DNA of 42,106 nt, taken from the NCBI GenBank assembly GCA_036661035.1, contig JAVWZM010000012.1:1-42106 (forward strand). The letters are read 5' to 3'. Below, in pieces: positions 1-9,754 of this stretch. Source of the DNA: JAGPHI01 sp036661035. GTDB taxonomy: Bacteria; Bacillota; Clostridia; Oscillospirales; Ruminococcaceae. A program made the position numbers and the translations under genes. Below the pieces are notes generated by a model, which ran no database searches, was not told the DNA's origin, and saw only the letters and a program-made list of their open reading frames with translations. Position 1 is the first letter of the stretch. Every line of letters begins with the position of its first letter.

Positions 1-2
1 AA

Positions 3-929
3 AACGAGCAAGATGTAAGATTATCACGCTTTGTTGAAAGCGTAACCAATAATATGCCATCTGCACTTTTATATAAAAGCTTCCGTAATAAGCGCATAAA
101 GGTAAACGGCAAACGCGGCTTACCTGACGACAGGCTTTGCGTAGGTGATATAGTAGAAATGTATATCAACGACGAGTTCTTTGAGGCAAAAGCCACTGCT
201 GTAGCGACTGAAAAGAAAAAGCAGCCTAAAGTAACTGTGATATATGAGGACGAAAACATAGCCGCCTTATATAAGCCCGCACATCTGCTGTGCCATAGCG
301 ACCGCACAGGTGACGCAAGCCTTGTAGATGCATTTACTGAATATCTTGAACAAAAAGGCGAATTTACAAAAGAAAATGAAGCTGCGTTCTCCCCTGCTAT
401 TTGCAATAGGCTCGACCGCGGCACCGAGGGGCTGGTGCTTGCCGCAAAAAATCACAATGCGCTGCGCGACATGAACGAAATTATCCGCACCGACCTTTTG
501 TTGAAAGAGTATTTATGCATCACCTGTACTTCACCTAAAAACGGACGTTATATCGCCTATTTACGTCACTTTGAGAAAGACAATAAGGTGATTATTAAAA
601 GCTACGCCGCAGACGGATATAAGCAAATTATAACAGATGTAAATGTACTTGAAACAAAAGGACCTTTGTCGCTGTGCAAAATAGGGCTCATCACAGGGCG
701 CACACACCAAATACGTGCGCATTTAGCGTTTTTAAACGCACCTGTTTTAGGCGATATCAAATATGGCAACCGTAAAATGAACGAGCGATATAAGGTGAAA
801 ACTCAGAGCCTTTGCGCGTATAGCGTAAGCTTTAAAAGCATACCGAACGAAAACAGTTTAAGCTATCTTTCGGATAAAAGCATAATGCTTGAGGCTAACG
901 AAACTAAAAAATTATTCGATAGAATATAA
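3..929 (+). CDS. RluA-family 23S/tRNA pseudouridine synthase (5' end outside window)
   Basis: Isomerises specific uridines in rRNA or tRNA to pseudouridine in the cytoplasm. The first ATG in the window is at 54, but the frame is open back to base 3, and the upstream residues (RLSRFVESV before the ATG) continue the S4 RNA-binding domain that carries on as YKSFRNKRIKVNGK. The gene is therefore cut by the window edge and 54 is probably not its start. The catalytic motif NRLDRGTEGLVLAAKN has the conserved Asp of the family HRLDxxTSG signature, with Asn replacing the first His. The later stretch GRTHQIRAHL is also typical. It converges on polC across the hairpin at 931-962. The family is secure; the exact target (RluC/RluD-like or other) cannot be read from the sequence. 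Confidence 0.93.
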   Translation, partial: NEQDVRLSRFVESVTNNMPSALLYKSFRNKRIKVNGKRGLPDDRLCVGDIVEMYINDEFFEAKATAVATEKKKQPKVTVIYEDENIAALYKPAHLLCHSDRTGDASLVDAFTEYLEQKGEFTKENEAAFSPAICNRLDRGTEGLVLAAKNHNALRDMNEIIRTDLLLKEYLCITCTSPKNGRYIAYLRHFEKDNKVIIKSYAADGYKQIITDVNVLETKGPLSLCKIGLITGRTHQIRAHLAFLNAPVLGDIKYGNRKMNERYKVKTQSLCAYSVSFKSIPNENSLSYLSDKSIMLEANETKKLFDRI

Positions 930-930
930 C

Positions 931-962
931 AGATAACCACCGCTTATTGGCGGTGGTTATCT
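931..962. terminator. Convergent hairpin between the pseudouridine synthase gene and polC
   Basis: Perfect 13-bp stem, AGATAACCACCGC at 931-943 and its complement at 950-962, with a 6-nt loop. It sits between two convergent stop codons. No long T-run follows on either strand, so its strength as an intrinsic terminator is uncertain. Confidence 0.75.
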
Positions 963-975
963 TGCTATATTAGGC

Positions 976-3900
976 TTAAAATAAGCTTACTTGGCTTGTT
1001 GCGGGCAAATCTCCAAGCGCGCCGACAGTGCGTAGCTTTTCCATTACGGTACCCGACGCTCCACATGCCTGCTGTAGCTCCTCGCAAGACAAATATTTTT
1101 GTCCTTTTATTGTTGCCGCTTCAAGGGCGGCTGCCGCTGTTTCGCCAACACCCTTTAAAGACAAAAACGGCAGACGGATTTTGCCGTCTTCCACAATATA
1201 TCGTTTTGCCATGCTTTTTCCAAGGCAAATTGGCGAAAACTCGTAGCCACGCACCAACATTTCATTTACAAGCTGTAAGGACGTAAGCAAGTCCTCATCT
1301 TTATTGTTTTTTTCTTCTTTCAGCCTTGCGTTTATCTCGCGCAGATGTTGTTTTGCTACTTTAGGCCCACCCACCGCAGCCTCATAATCCAAATCATCAC
1401 CACGCACGGTAAAATGTGTGGCGTAATATTCCAGTGGATGATAAACCTTAAACCACATCAAACGTATTGCCGCGATAAGATACGCCACAGCATGAGCTTT
1501 CGGGAACATGTATTTTATCTTTTTACAGCTTTCAAGATACCATTGCGGCACATTATGTGCAAGTAGCATTGCCTCTACGCCTTCTGGAAAGCCGCCCTTG
1601 GCTATCTTGCCCTTACGAGTAAGCTCCATTATTGTAAACGCCTGCTTTGGCTCTACGCCCTTGTGCAAAAGATACGTCATGATACTATCACGCGTACCGA
1701 TAACATCGGAAATGGTACATTCTCCGCTTTTAATAAGGTCTTGCGCATTGCCGTTCCATACGTCTGTACCGTGCGAAAGCCCGGATATTTGTATTAAATC
1801 GCTAAAGCTTTTTGGCTGCGCCTCTATAAGCATTTGCCGCACAAAGTTTGTGCCAAGCTCGGGTATACCAAAAGTGCCTGTAAGGCTGTCGATATCCTCG
1901 GGCTTTATGCCAAGCGCCTCAGTAGAAGTAAGCAATGAAATAACATGCTGGTCATTCATGGGTACGGAATCCATTTTAATGCCCGTCATATCCTCAAGAT
2001 ATTTATACATAGTTGGCACATCATGGCCAAGCTCGTCCAGCTTTAAAATAGTTTCGTGTAGATATTTAAACTCAAAATGAGTAGTAATTACGCCCTTATC
2101 TTTATCATCTGCAGGGTGCTGAATAGGGCAAAAATCGAACACGTCGTAATCGCTCGGCACAACTACCATGCCGCCCGGGTGCTGCCCTGTGGTTCTTTTT
2201 ACGCCTACACAGCCTTGCACCAAGCGGTTTTCTTCGGCATGATTCACTATTTTACCGCGCTCGTCTAGATATTTGCGCACATAGCCATAGGCGGTTTTAT
2301 CTTGTATACCCGATATTGTGCCTGCTTTAAACACATGGTCTTTACCGAAAAGCTCCTCTGTATATCTATGAGAGCTGCTTTGAAATTCGCCGGAAAAGTT
2401 AAGGTCAATATCAGGCTCTTTGTCGCCATCGAAACCAAGAAAGGTTTCAAACGGGATATCGTGCCCATCTACCAAAAGCTTTTCGCCGCAATTAGGGCAG
2501 TTTTTATCAGGTAAATCAAATCCGCTGCCTACGCTGCCGTCATCAAAAAATTCGCTATATTTACACTTTGGGCAAAGATAATGTGGCGGAAGCGGGTTTA
2601 CCTCTGAAATTCCGGAAAAATTCGCCACCGCAGATGAGCCAACAGAACCACGGCTACCCACTTGATATCCATGCGCGTTAGAGTTTGCCACAAGCTTTAC
2701 GGCTATAACATACAGCACGGCAAAGCCATGCTTAATAATGCTTTCAAGCTCACGCGTAAGGCGTTTTTCTATAATTTCTGGCAACGGATTACCATATCTT
2801 AAATATGCATTTTCCATGGTAGATGTACGCAATAAATCGTCTGCGCCCTCAATGGTAGGGGTAAATAATCCGCGCGGAATTGCGCGTGTTTCTCCGTCTA
2901 TCATATCCGCAATTTTGTTTGGATTTGTCACCACTATTTCTAATGCTTTTTCAGGGGATAAATAGCTGAATTGGCGCAGCATATCCTCCGTAGTACGGAA
3001 ATAAAGCGGTGCTTGGTTATCTGCATCTTTAAAGCCCTGCCCTGCTTGCAAAACGGCACGATAAACATAATCTTCAGGCTCTAAGAAATGCACATCACCT
3101 GTGGCAACCACAAGCTTGCCCAGCTTTTCCCCTATTGCTAAAATGGTTTTATTAAATTCTTGCAGCTTTTCCACGCTGTCTACTATCTGGTCGCGCACCA
3201 TAAATTCATTATTGCCAAGTGGCTGCACTTCCAAATAATCGTAATATTCGGCAATGGCGCAAAGCTCCGAAAAAGTTTTGCCTGCCACAATGGCTCTGTA
3301 AAGCTCTCCTGCTTCACATGCTGAGCCGATAATTAATCCTTCTCTATGCCTATTTAACAAGCTGCGAGGCACACGTGGGCGTTTGTAAAAATACTCCATG
3401 TGCGCGGCAGAAATTATTTTATATAAATTTTTCATGCCTACTTGGTTTTTAACTAAAATAATCAAGTGAAAATTATTTTTAGATAACGCTCTTGTACTGC
3501 CAAGCTCAGTGTTTATCTTTTCAAGGTCGCTAAGCTTTTGACGTTCCATATCCTCAAGCATTTTCAAAAAAATCTGCGCTAATGCTCGCGCATCATCTGA
3601 CGCACGATGATGATTAAATGGCGGTATACCGAGATATTTTCCTATACTGTCAAGCTTGTAATTGTGCAAGCCCTGATAAAGCGACTGCGCAAGAGGCAAA
3701 GTGTCTAAATAAGTATTTCTAATGGTAAATCCATATTTTTCTGCACATGATTTTAAAAAGCGCATGTCAAAGCTATGGGCATTATGGGCAATAAGCGGCC
3801 TTCCATCTGCAAATTCCAAAAAAGCTTTCACTGCCAATTCTTGGCTAGGCGCATTTGCAACCATATCATCTGTAATGCCTGTAAGCTGAGTGATTTTCGC

Positions 3901-5253
3901 AGGTATCGGCTTTTCGGGGTTTACAAAACTATCATAGCTTTCTTTAATTTCCCCGTTTTCTACAACTACAGCACCTATTTCCGTAATAAACTCCTGTTGA
4001 GGGTTTAGACCGGTGGTTTCAAGATCGAACACTACAAAAGATTGTGAAAGCTTGCCCTTTGCGTCACCGTAAACTACAGGCACCATATCATCTACAAAAT
4101 AAGCTTCACAGCCGTAAATCAGCTTAAAATCAGGATCTTTTTTATGTATCTCGTCAGTGGTAAGCATAGCTTCAGGAAACGCCTGCGCCACACCATGGTC
4201 GGTAATCGCTACGGCTTTATGCCCCATGCGATGGGCTGTTTTAACGGCTTCTCTGATATCGGTAAAGCCGTCCATACTGCTAAGCTTTGTATGCAAATGC
4301 AGCTCTACGCGCTTTTCAGGTGCATTATCCATGCGCTTTCTTCGTACAACTTTAAGCACATCATAAGGGTTTAATACATAATCCCTTTCGTATTTATCAT
4401 ACACACATTCTCCGCGCACTACCAAAGTTTCGCCAACTGCAATATTTTCCCATTTTTCTGAATTTTCGTTTTCCATTGGACGTATTTTAAGGTTTACAGA
4501 GCCTGTATAGTCCGTTATTGATATGGAATATATTTTGCGGTAATTGCCCTTTATCTCTGTAAAAAACACATCGCCCCACACTGTTATCTTGCCTTGCTGG
4601 TCTGCAATATCGCGCAAACTCACCATATTTGTAGGTGTAAAGGTGTGTCCATTTACAACCTTAATGGGAGCATCTTCTAAATCCAGCCCCGGCACTTTAA
4701 TGGCTTTTGCTGTGTCTTTGGTTTCAAATTTCTTTGTTGGCATTTTTTTGAGCATTTTTTGCTCTACTTCTTCTTTATTGATAGCCTCACCACAAGTAAG
4801 CGTGATATTTACCTTTTGGTTTGTACGTTCAAACAGCATATCTTCCAAAAGCTTTGTAAACTCTATCTGATTTAAAAGCGTAATGCCGTTATTTACATTA
4901 ATCGATATATCGGTACCGTTTATGCACACTGCGGCGTCAATTAAAAAACCGTTAATGGGCACACCGTTTTCTTTCAGCTCTTCGCAAAGCTCTACAACCG
5001 CCTCGTTTGTAATGTTTGCAAAAGAAAAAAGACTTTGCGCTTTTACCGCAAAACCTGTAAACATTGGTTCTAATGAGGCGCAAAGCCTAGCGCGCATATG
5101 CGCAGTAATAGGTTTTGCGCCGCTTAGCACAACTGTAATTGTTTTTTTTGTTCTGTTTGCCTCTACTCGCTCTACTATTGCATCGCTAAATTCCTGTAAA
5201 AATTCTTTATCCTGCGAGAATTGCGGCCACAGCGCCGTTAAAAGTGGTTTCAT
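976..5253 (-). CDS. polC: DNA polymerase III PolC-type alpha subunit
   Basis: Replicative DNA polymerase of low-GC Gram-positives with built-in 3'-5' proofreading. 1425 aa, close to the usual 1430-1450. Domain order: N-terminal domain, OB fold (about 205-290, DIADQQGKITVWGDVFFTEI), PHP domain beginning RVELHLHTKLSSMDGF (His at 319), DEDDh exonuclease inserted in the PHP domain (FVVFDLETTGLN, Asp410/Glu412, and HHRASDDARAL), a zinc knuckle from C894 (CPKCKY...CPNCGEK), then the polymerase palm with PDIDLNFSGE (Asp948/Asp950). The ATG follows ispG by 5 bases and its ribosome site GATGGG lies inside the ispG stop region, so the two are translationally close. Last gene of the pyrH-led operon. Nothing is missing. 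Confidence 0.98.
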   Translation of the reverse strand: MKPLLTALWPQFSQDKEFLQEFSDAIVERVEANRTKKTITVVLSGAKPITAHMRARLCASLEPMFTGFAVKAQSLFSFANITNEAVVELCEELKENGVPINGFLIDAAVCINGTDISINVNNGITLLNQIEFTKLLEDMLFERTNQKVNITLTCGEAINKEEVEQKMLKKMPTKKFETKDTAKAIKVPGLDLEDAPIKVVNGHTFTPTNMVSLRDIADQQGKITVWGDVFFTEIKGNYRKIYSISITDYTGSVNLKIRPMENENSEKWENIAVGETLVVRGECVYDKYERDYVLNPYDVLKVVRRKRMDNAPEKRVELHLHTKLSSMDGFTDIREAVKTAHRMGHKAVAITDHGVAQAFPEAMLTTDEIHKKDPDFKLIYGCEAYFVDDMVPVVYGDAKGKLSQSFVVFDLETTGLNPQQEFITEIGAVVVENGEIKESYDSFVNPEKPIPAKITQLTGITDDMVANAPSQELAVKAFLEFADGRPLIAHNAHSFDMRFLKSCAEKYGFTIRNTYLDTLPLAQSLYQGLHNYKLDSIGKYLGIPPFNHHRASDDARALAQIFLKMLEDMERQKLSDLEKINTELGSTRALSKNNFHLIILVKNQVGMKNLYKIISAAHMEYFYKRPRVPRSLLNRHREGLIIGSACEAGELYRAIVAGKTFSELCAIAEYYDYLEVQPLGNNEFMVRDQIVDSVEKLQEFNKTILAIGEKLGKLVVATGDVHFLEPEDYVYRAVLQAGQGFKDADNQAPLYFRTTEDMLRQFSYLSPEKALEIVVTNPNKIADMIDGETRAIPRGLFTPTIEGADDLLRTSTMENAYLRYGNPLPEIIEKRLTRELESIIKHGFAVLYVIAVKLVANSNAHGYQVGSRGSVGSSAVANFSGISEVNPLPPHYLCPKCKYSEFFDDGSVGSGFDLPDKNCPNCGEKLLVDGHDIPFETFLGFDGDKEPDIDLNFSGEFQSSSHRYTEELFGKDHVFKAGTISGIQDKTAYGYVRKYLDERGKIVNHAEENRLVQGCVGVKRTTGQHPGGMVVVPSDYDVFDFCPIQHPADDKDKGVITTHFEFKYLHETILKLDELGHDVPTMYKYLEDMTGIKMDSVPMNDQHVISLLTSTEALGIKPEDIDSLTGTFGIPELGTNFVRQMLIEAQPKSFSDLIQISGLSHGTDVWNGNAQDLIKSGECTISDVIGTRDSIMTYLLHKGVEPKQAFTIMELTRKGKIAKGGFPEGVEAMLLAHNVPQWYLESCKKIKYMFPKAHAVAYLIAAIRLMWFKVYHPLEYYATHFTVRGDDLDYEAAVGGPKVAKQHLREINARLKEEKNNKDEDLLTSLQLVNEMLVRGYEFSPICLGKSMAKRYIVEDGKIRLPFLSLKGVGETAAAALEAATIKGQKYLSCEELQQACGASGTVMEKLRTVGALGDLPATSQVSLF

Positions 5254-5258
5254 TCGTT

Positions 5259-6305
5259 CTATCCCATCTGCATAATTTCTTCAATCAATTGCCCTACTAT
5301 GTCGCCGCGCAGCATGCGTTTCTGTACACCTTTTACAAAAAGCATTGCGCAATCTTTGCCGCCGGCTATGCCAATATCAGCCTCTGACGCCTCACCGGGG
5401 CCGTTTACTATACAGCCCATTACAGCTACCTTTATGTGCTTTTTATATCCATGTAAACGTTCTTCTACTTCGTTTGCGATTTTAACTATATCTATGTTTG
5501 TTCTGCCGCATGTAGGGCAGCTTATAACCTCTGCTCCTGCCACAGGATATCCTGCCGCGCGCAATATATCAAAGCCTGCCTGTACCTCTTTTTCGGGTGC
5601 ATCAGTAAGGGATACTCGTATAGTATCGCCTATTCCTTCAAGTAAAAGCGCACCAATGCCCATTGCAGATTTAATAAGCCCTGTGCGATATGTGCCTGCC
5701 TCTGTAACGCCCACATGCAATGGATAATTGCACATCTTTGAAAGCTGCCTGTATGCGGCAATTACAAGTGGCACATTAGCAGACTTTATGGAAATAACTA
5801 TATTATTAAAATCGTGCTTTTCAAGCAAGGATACATGATAAAGCGCACTTTCGCAAAGGCCCTCTGCTGTAACGCCGCCATATTTTGCAAGAATGTTTTT
5901 TTCAAGGCTGCCGGAATTAACGCCAATGCGAATAGGTATGTTTTTTAAATTGCACGCGTTGGCAACTGCTTTCACATTATCGTCTGCGCCTATATTCCCC
6001 GGATTTAGGCGTATTTTGTCTACACCTGCATCTACACACGCAATGGCGGCTTTATAGTCAAAATGAATATCCGCAACAATTGGCATATCTACGGCATTTT
6101 TAATTGCCGTAATTACAGCCGCGTCCTGCACCGAAGGCACTGTCACACGCGCAATATCACAACCGGCGTCGCGCAAGCTAATTGCTTGTGCAACATTTGC
6201 CGCAATATCATTAATAGGCTTGTTTAGCATGCTTTGCACGGCTACTGGGTTTCCGCCACCTATTAATACATTACCTATTTTTACTTCTCTTGTATTTTTG
6301 CCCAT
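5259..6305 (-). CDS. ispG: 4-hydroxy-3-methylbut-2-en-1-yl diphosphate synthase
   Basis: Penultimate enzyme of the MEP isoprenoid pathway: reductive ring opening of MEcPP to HMBPP on a [4Fe-4S] cluster. 348 aa, the compact bacterial form. The N-terminal TIM barrel starts KIGNVLIGGGNPVAVQSM. Cluster ligands are C263 and C266 (CPTCGRTN) and C298, with E305 in MGCIVNGPGEA. The ATG is preceded by GGAGG. It sits between rseP and polC, and with dxr and uppS in the same operon it ties isoprenoid precursor supply to lipid-carrier synthesis. Confidence 0.97.
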   Translation of the reverse strand: MGKNTREVKIGNVLIGGGNPVAVQSMLNKPINDIAANVAQAISLRDAGCDIARVTVPSVQDAAVITAIKNAVDMPIVADIHFDYKAAIACVDAGVDKIRLNPGNIGADDNVKAVANACNLKNIPIRIGVNSGSLEKNILAKYGGVTAEGLCESALYHVSLLEKHDFNNIVISIKSANVPLVIAAYRQLSKMCNYPLHVGVTEAGTYRTGLIKSAMGIGALLLEGIGDTIRVSLTDAPEKEVQAGFDILRAAGYPVAGAEVISCPTCGRTNIDIVKIANEVEERLHGYKKHIKVAVMGCIVNGPGEASEADIGIAGGKDCAMLFVKGVQKRMLRGDIVGQLIEEIMQMG

Positions 6306-6433
6306 ACAATAAAACCTCCATGCATTTTATGCGTCAACAGTAGCTAATGCCTTATTTTTTACGAACATATTTTCAAGTGTTATTTGGTATATTTAAACGT
6401 AATTGCTTAAATATAAGCAGAATATATTTTTGT

Positions 6434-7495
6434 CTAGTGAAACAGCTTTGTGATATCGTTAAACGTTACAAAAAGCATCAGCCCTATTAAAAGCATAAAA
6501 CCTGCTGTGTTAATTGCAGTTTCGTATTTGGGGTTTACAGGTTTTTTGCGTATTGCCTCTATTACAAGAAATACTAATCTGCCTCCGTCCAACGCCGGCA
6601 ACGGCATCAAGTTGAATACGCCAAGGTTAATGCTGATTAACGCAAGCAATAAAAGCACCGATTCAAAGCCTATAGATGACGCCTGACCAATAGCCGTTAC
6701 TATTCCTACAGGCCCTGATAAATTATTAATTGCAACACGGCCTGTTACTAAATCCATTAAGCTAAGCACCACCATGCGTGCAAGAGAAATAGTCCAGTTT
6801 CCTGCTTCTTTCAATACATTTGCAACAGTCTTTTTAGTTGGGTACACTTTAAAATCAATCTTTAGCTGGCTTGTTCCGCCTGTGGCTTCACTTGGCGGCA
6901 TAGTTTCAAAAACTACACCCTTTAGCTCCACTTTTTCGCCATTGCGTAAAACCGTAAGGTCTGCCACACCGTTTTGCGTGCGTGCAAATTCATAGCTTAA
7001 ATCGTTTGCTATAAAGCATCTTCTTCCATTTACAGCTAAAATGGTATCATTCGTTTTAAGCCCATGCTGCTGTGTGATTGCGTTTGGATTAAACTCTGCT
7101 ACTGTGCGGCTGATAATATTTTTTTGCATGGAAACCACGCACAAAAGCACAGTAAAGCCAAGCACTAAGTTCATAAATGCACCGGCTACTGTTACTAATA
7201 TTCTGTTTGATACAGGGGATTTTGTAAACGAGCCTGCTGCATCGCTTGCCTCGTCCTCGCCCTCCATGCTTACAAAGCCGCCTATGGGAAAAAGGCGCAA
7301 GCCGTATTTAGTTTCTCCTTTAGTAAAGCTGAATAGCACAGGTCCCATGCCAAGTGCAAATTCATTAACGCGTATTCCGCTGAATTTCGCAGTTAAAAAA
7401 TGTCCTAGTTCATGTATAAAAATAACTGTTCCAAATACAAATACAGATGCAACACCTGTGATAAGGAACGAAATTAAGGTGTCAAATGACGGCAT
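6434..7495 (-). CDS. rseP: RseP-type site-2 protease (M50 intramembrane zinc metalloprotease)
   Basis: Cleaves transmembrane segments such as anti-sigma factors and signal-peptide remnants (RasP/YluC in Bacillus). 353 aa. The first membrane helix carries the zinc motif HELGH (H28, E29, H32). A PDZ domain occupies roughly 115-200, and a C-terminal helix has NLMPLPALDGGRLVFL, which supplies the third metal ligand. The ATG follows AAGGAG with good spacing. Position between dxr and ispG matches the Firmicute operon. The PDZ domain and gene context separate it from the sporulation protease SpoIVFB. Confidence 0.95.
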   Translation of the reverse strand: MPSFDTLISFLITGVASVFVFGTVIFIHELGHFLTAKFSGIRVNEFALGMGPVLFSFTKGETKYGLRLFPIGGFVSMEGEDEASDAAGSFTKSPVSNRILVTVAGAFMNLVLGFTVLLCVVSMQKNIISRTVAEFNPNAITQQHGLKTNDTILAVNGRRCFIANDLSYEFARTQNGVADLTVLRNGEKVELKGVVFETMPPSEATGGTSQLKIDFKVYPTKKTVANVLKEAGNWTISLARMVVLSLMDLVTGRVAINNLSGPVGIVTAIGQASSIGFESVLLLLALISINLGVFNLMPLPALDGGRLVFLVIEAIRKKPVNPKYETAINTAGFMLLIGLMLFVTFNDITKLFH

Positions 7496-7700
7496 TCTGT
7501 TCTCCTTTTATTCTATATTTTATTAGGCAATTGCAAAATGTGCATTTTGCATAAATGAAAAAAAATCGATTGCATAGGTGCGCATTTTGCGTCCGATTGA
7601 GGGATATTTCTGTCCTTTTATAGCGTACGCGAAATGTGCGCCACTACAATTTTAATCTCTTACCTGTTTTGCAATTACCTATATTCTTTATGTGAAATTA
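7496..7700. other. Intergenic stretch rseP-dxr with two imperfect hairpins
   Basis: This 205-bp gap is long for an operon with otherwise tight spacing. It holds a short palindrome GCAAAATG/CATTTTGC at 7531-7548 and a larger imperfect stem, roughly 7578-7592 pairing with 7627-7643 (13 of 16 positions, arms like GCGCATTTTGCG). No ORF with a ribosome site was seen. It may be an mRNA processing or attenuation structure, or the remnant of a small repeat. Confidence 0.4.
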
Positions 7701-8861
7701 TTACAATAAGCCTTTATTCGCCTGTACAAATTTGCGTGCCGCCGCATCGCAAGTATACACATCTTCTAATGTGTACGCGCCGCCAAAGCTTTGGCTATCT
7801 ACAACAGCCTCCACTAATTTGCCAATAGAAAGGAATGATATCTCATCATTCAAAAACAGCTTTACCGCTTCTTCGTTTGCTCCGTTTGCGGCACAAGGCG
7901 CAAGGCCACCCTTTTTGATTGCTTTTTTACACGCGGCAAGGCAACGAAAGGTATCTTCGTCTGCTTGTTCAAAGGTAAGCTGATGCAAAGTTTTAAAATC
8001 CAGCTCAGGAGTATTGCCGTTTACTCTTGCGGGATAAGTAAGAGCGTACTGAATGGGTATGCGCATATCAGGCACGCCAAGCTGTGCCAAAATAGAATTA
8101 TCCGTAAACTGTACCATAGAATGTATTACACTTTGCCTTTGCACTACTATTTCTATTTTATCGCAATCCAGCCCAAAAAGCCAAACTGCCTCTATAAGCT
8201 CAAGGCCTTTATTCATTAGCGTGGCGCTGTCAATTGTAATTTTATTTCCCATGCTCCAGTTAGGGTGCCGCAAAGCATCTTCTTTTTTTACTAATTGCAA
8301 TTCATCTTTTGTTTTTCCAAAAAACGGCCCACCAGATGCAGTTAATAATATTTTATTAAGCGATGGTGCTGAAAATTTATCTTGCAAGCACTGAAATATA
8401 GCTGAATGTTCGCTGTCTACAGGTAAAAGCTTTGCTCCGCTTTTTTGGGCGGCATCAATAACAAGATTTCCACCAGTTACTAAGCTTTCTTTGTTTGCAA
8501 GAGCAACATCAATGCCTTTGTTCAGTGCGGTAAGCGTTGCTTTTAAGCCTGCTATACCAACCACGGCGTTAAGCACAATATCTGCTTCCTTCATGCCTGC
8601 AAGCCTTGCCACACCGTCTTCTCCGCGCAAAAGCTCCGGAGGATTTTGCATTTTATTAAGCTGCGTCGAAAGTTCGTTCGCCGCGTTAGCATCTGCCATT
8701 GCCACAAATTTAGGCGAAAATTCGTTTATTTGACGCATTAAAAGTGCCGTGTTTGAATATGCCGCAAGAGCAAACACAGTATATCCTTGTTTTTTAATTA
8801 CATCAAGGCTCTGTGTGCCTATAGAGCCTGTAGAACCCAATAAAGTAATAGTTTTAGACAT
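7701..8861 (-). CDS. dxr: 1-deoxy-D-xylulose 5-phosphate reductoisomerase
   Basis: First committed step of the MEP pathway: NADPH-dependent rearrangement and reduction of DXP to MEP. 386 aa, normal length. The N-terminal Rossmann motif is LLGSTGSIGTQSLDVI. Substrate and metal residues lie in DSEHSAIFQCLQ, with the flexible loop and MNKGLELIEA further on. AGGAGG lies 5 bases before the ATG. It starts 16 bp after the cdsA stop. Confidence 0.97.
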   Translation of the reverse strand: MSKTITLLGSTGSIGTQSLDVIKKQGYTVFALAAYSNTALLMRQINEFSPKFVAMADANAANELSTQLNKMQNPPELLRGEDGVARLAGMKEADIVLNAVVGIAGLKATLTALNKGIDVALANKESLVTGGNLVIDAAQKSGAKLLPVDSEHSAIFQCLQDKFSAPSLNKILLTASGGPFFGKTKDELQLVKKEDALRHPNWSMGNKITIDSATLMNKGLELIEAVWLFGLDCDKIEIVVQRQSVIHSMVQFTDNSILAQLGVPDMRIPIQYALTYPARVNGNTPELDFKTLHQLTFEQADEDTFRCLAACKKAIKKGGLAPCAANGANEEAVKLFLNDEISFLSIGKLVEAVVDSQSFGGAYTLEDVYTCDAAARKFVQANKGLL

Positions 8862-8877
8862 TAATGCCTCCTAAAAT

Positions 8878-9744
8878 CTATCTTGCAAAATAATAAAATA
8901 CCAATGTAACTGCAATTGAAACAAAAGGTGCAACAAACATTACACTGTCAAATCTATCCATTACACCACCATGTCCGGGGAAAATAGTGCCATAATCTTT
9001 TATGCCGCACTGACGTTTTACCGCAGACGCCAGCAAATCTCCAAGTATGCCAAGCACGGAGGCTATTGCCCCTAATATTGTGATGAGTATATAGTATTTA
9101 ATTCCAAGCGACTCAAGAGGAAAGCCGAATATTTTATTGCAAATCAGCGAATAAATAAACGTTATAATTATACCCATTACCATACTGCCGCATACGCCGC
9201 CGACAGCACCTTCGATTGTTTTTTTAGGGCTGACAATTGGCGCAAGCTTGTGTTTGCCAAAAAATCTTCCTGCAAAATATGCCGCCGAGTCGCCGCCCCA
9301 CGAAAATCCCAAAATTAAGAACATGAAATAAATCGCATCATAGCCGTATTTTTCCTGCGGCAATAACCGTTTTAAGTAAATGAATGAGAAAAAGCAAAAA
9401 ATCACTATGCCTGAAAGCATTGTCATTCCGCTAAGCTTGGCAAACTGTATATCTTGGCTGTTTTTTATAACGCATATTGACAAATATACTACAAAAATAT
9501 ACGACGCAGGCAGTAATAATATGCGTGCCCATTCAAAGTTGAACAACATTAACAGTAAAGTATATGGCACAAAGCTCCAAAAAATATATGCTGCTTTTTC
9601 AAGCTTAAATGCGTTAAATATTTCGTGAATAGCTATTATGGCAATAAGTGCTATTACTAAATCGAAAAATACTGTGTGAAAAAATGCGGTTACGGCAAAT
9701 AAAATAGCAATACCAACAGCTGATGTTATTAATCTTGTTTTCAT
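8878..9744 (-). CDS. cdsA: Phosphatidate cytidylyltransferase
   Basis: Makes CDP-diacylglycerol from CTP and phosphatidate, the entry to phospholipid synthesis; a multi-pass membrane protein. 288 aa from the chosen start. The frame is open to 9807, but the ATG at 9742-9744 (MKTRLITSAVGIAIL) has AGGAG seven bases upstream and begins exactly at the first membrane helix, so the longer 309-aa reading is rejected. The C-terminal family signature is complete (SAVKRQCGIKDYGTIFPGHG followed by GVMDRFDS). It starts 10 bp after the uppS stop. Confidence 0.96.
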   Translation of the reverse strand: MKTRLITSAVGIAILFAVTAFFHTVFFDLVIALIAIIAIHEIFNAFKLEKAAYIFWSFVPYTLLLMLFNFEWARILLLPASYIFVVYLSICVIKNSQDIQFAKLSGMTMLSGIVIFCFFSFIYLKRLLPQEKYGYDAIYFMFLILGFSWGGDSAAYFAGRFFGKHKLAPIVSPKKTIEGAVGGVCGSMVMGIIITFIYSLICNKIFGFPLESLGIKYYILITILGAIASVLGILGDLLASAVKRQCGIKDYGTIFPGHGGVMDRFDSVMFVAPFVSIAVTLVFYYFAR

Positions 9745-9754
9745 GATAATCTCC

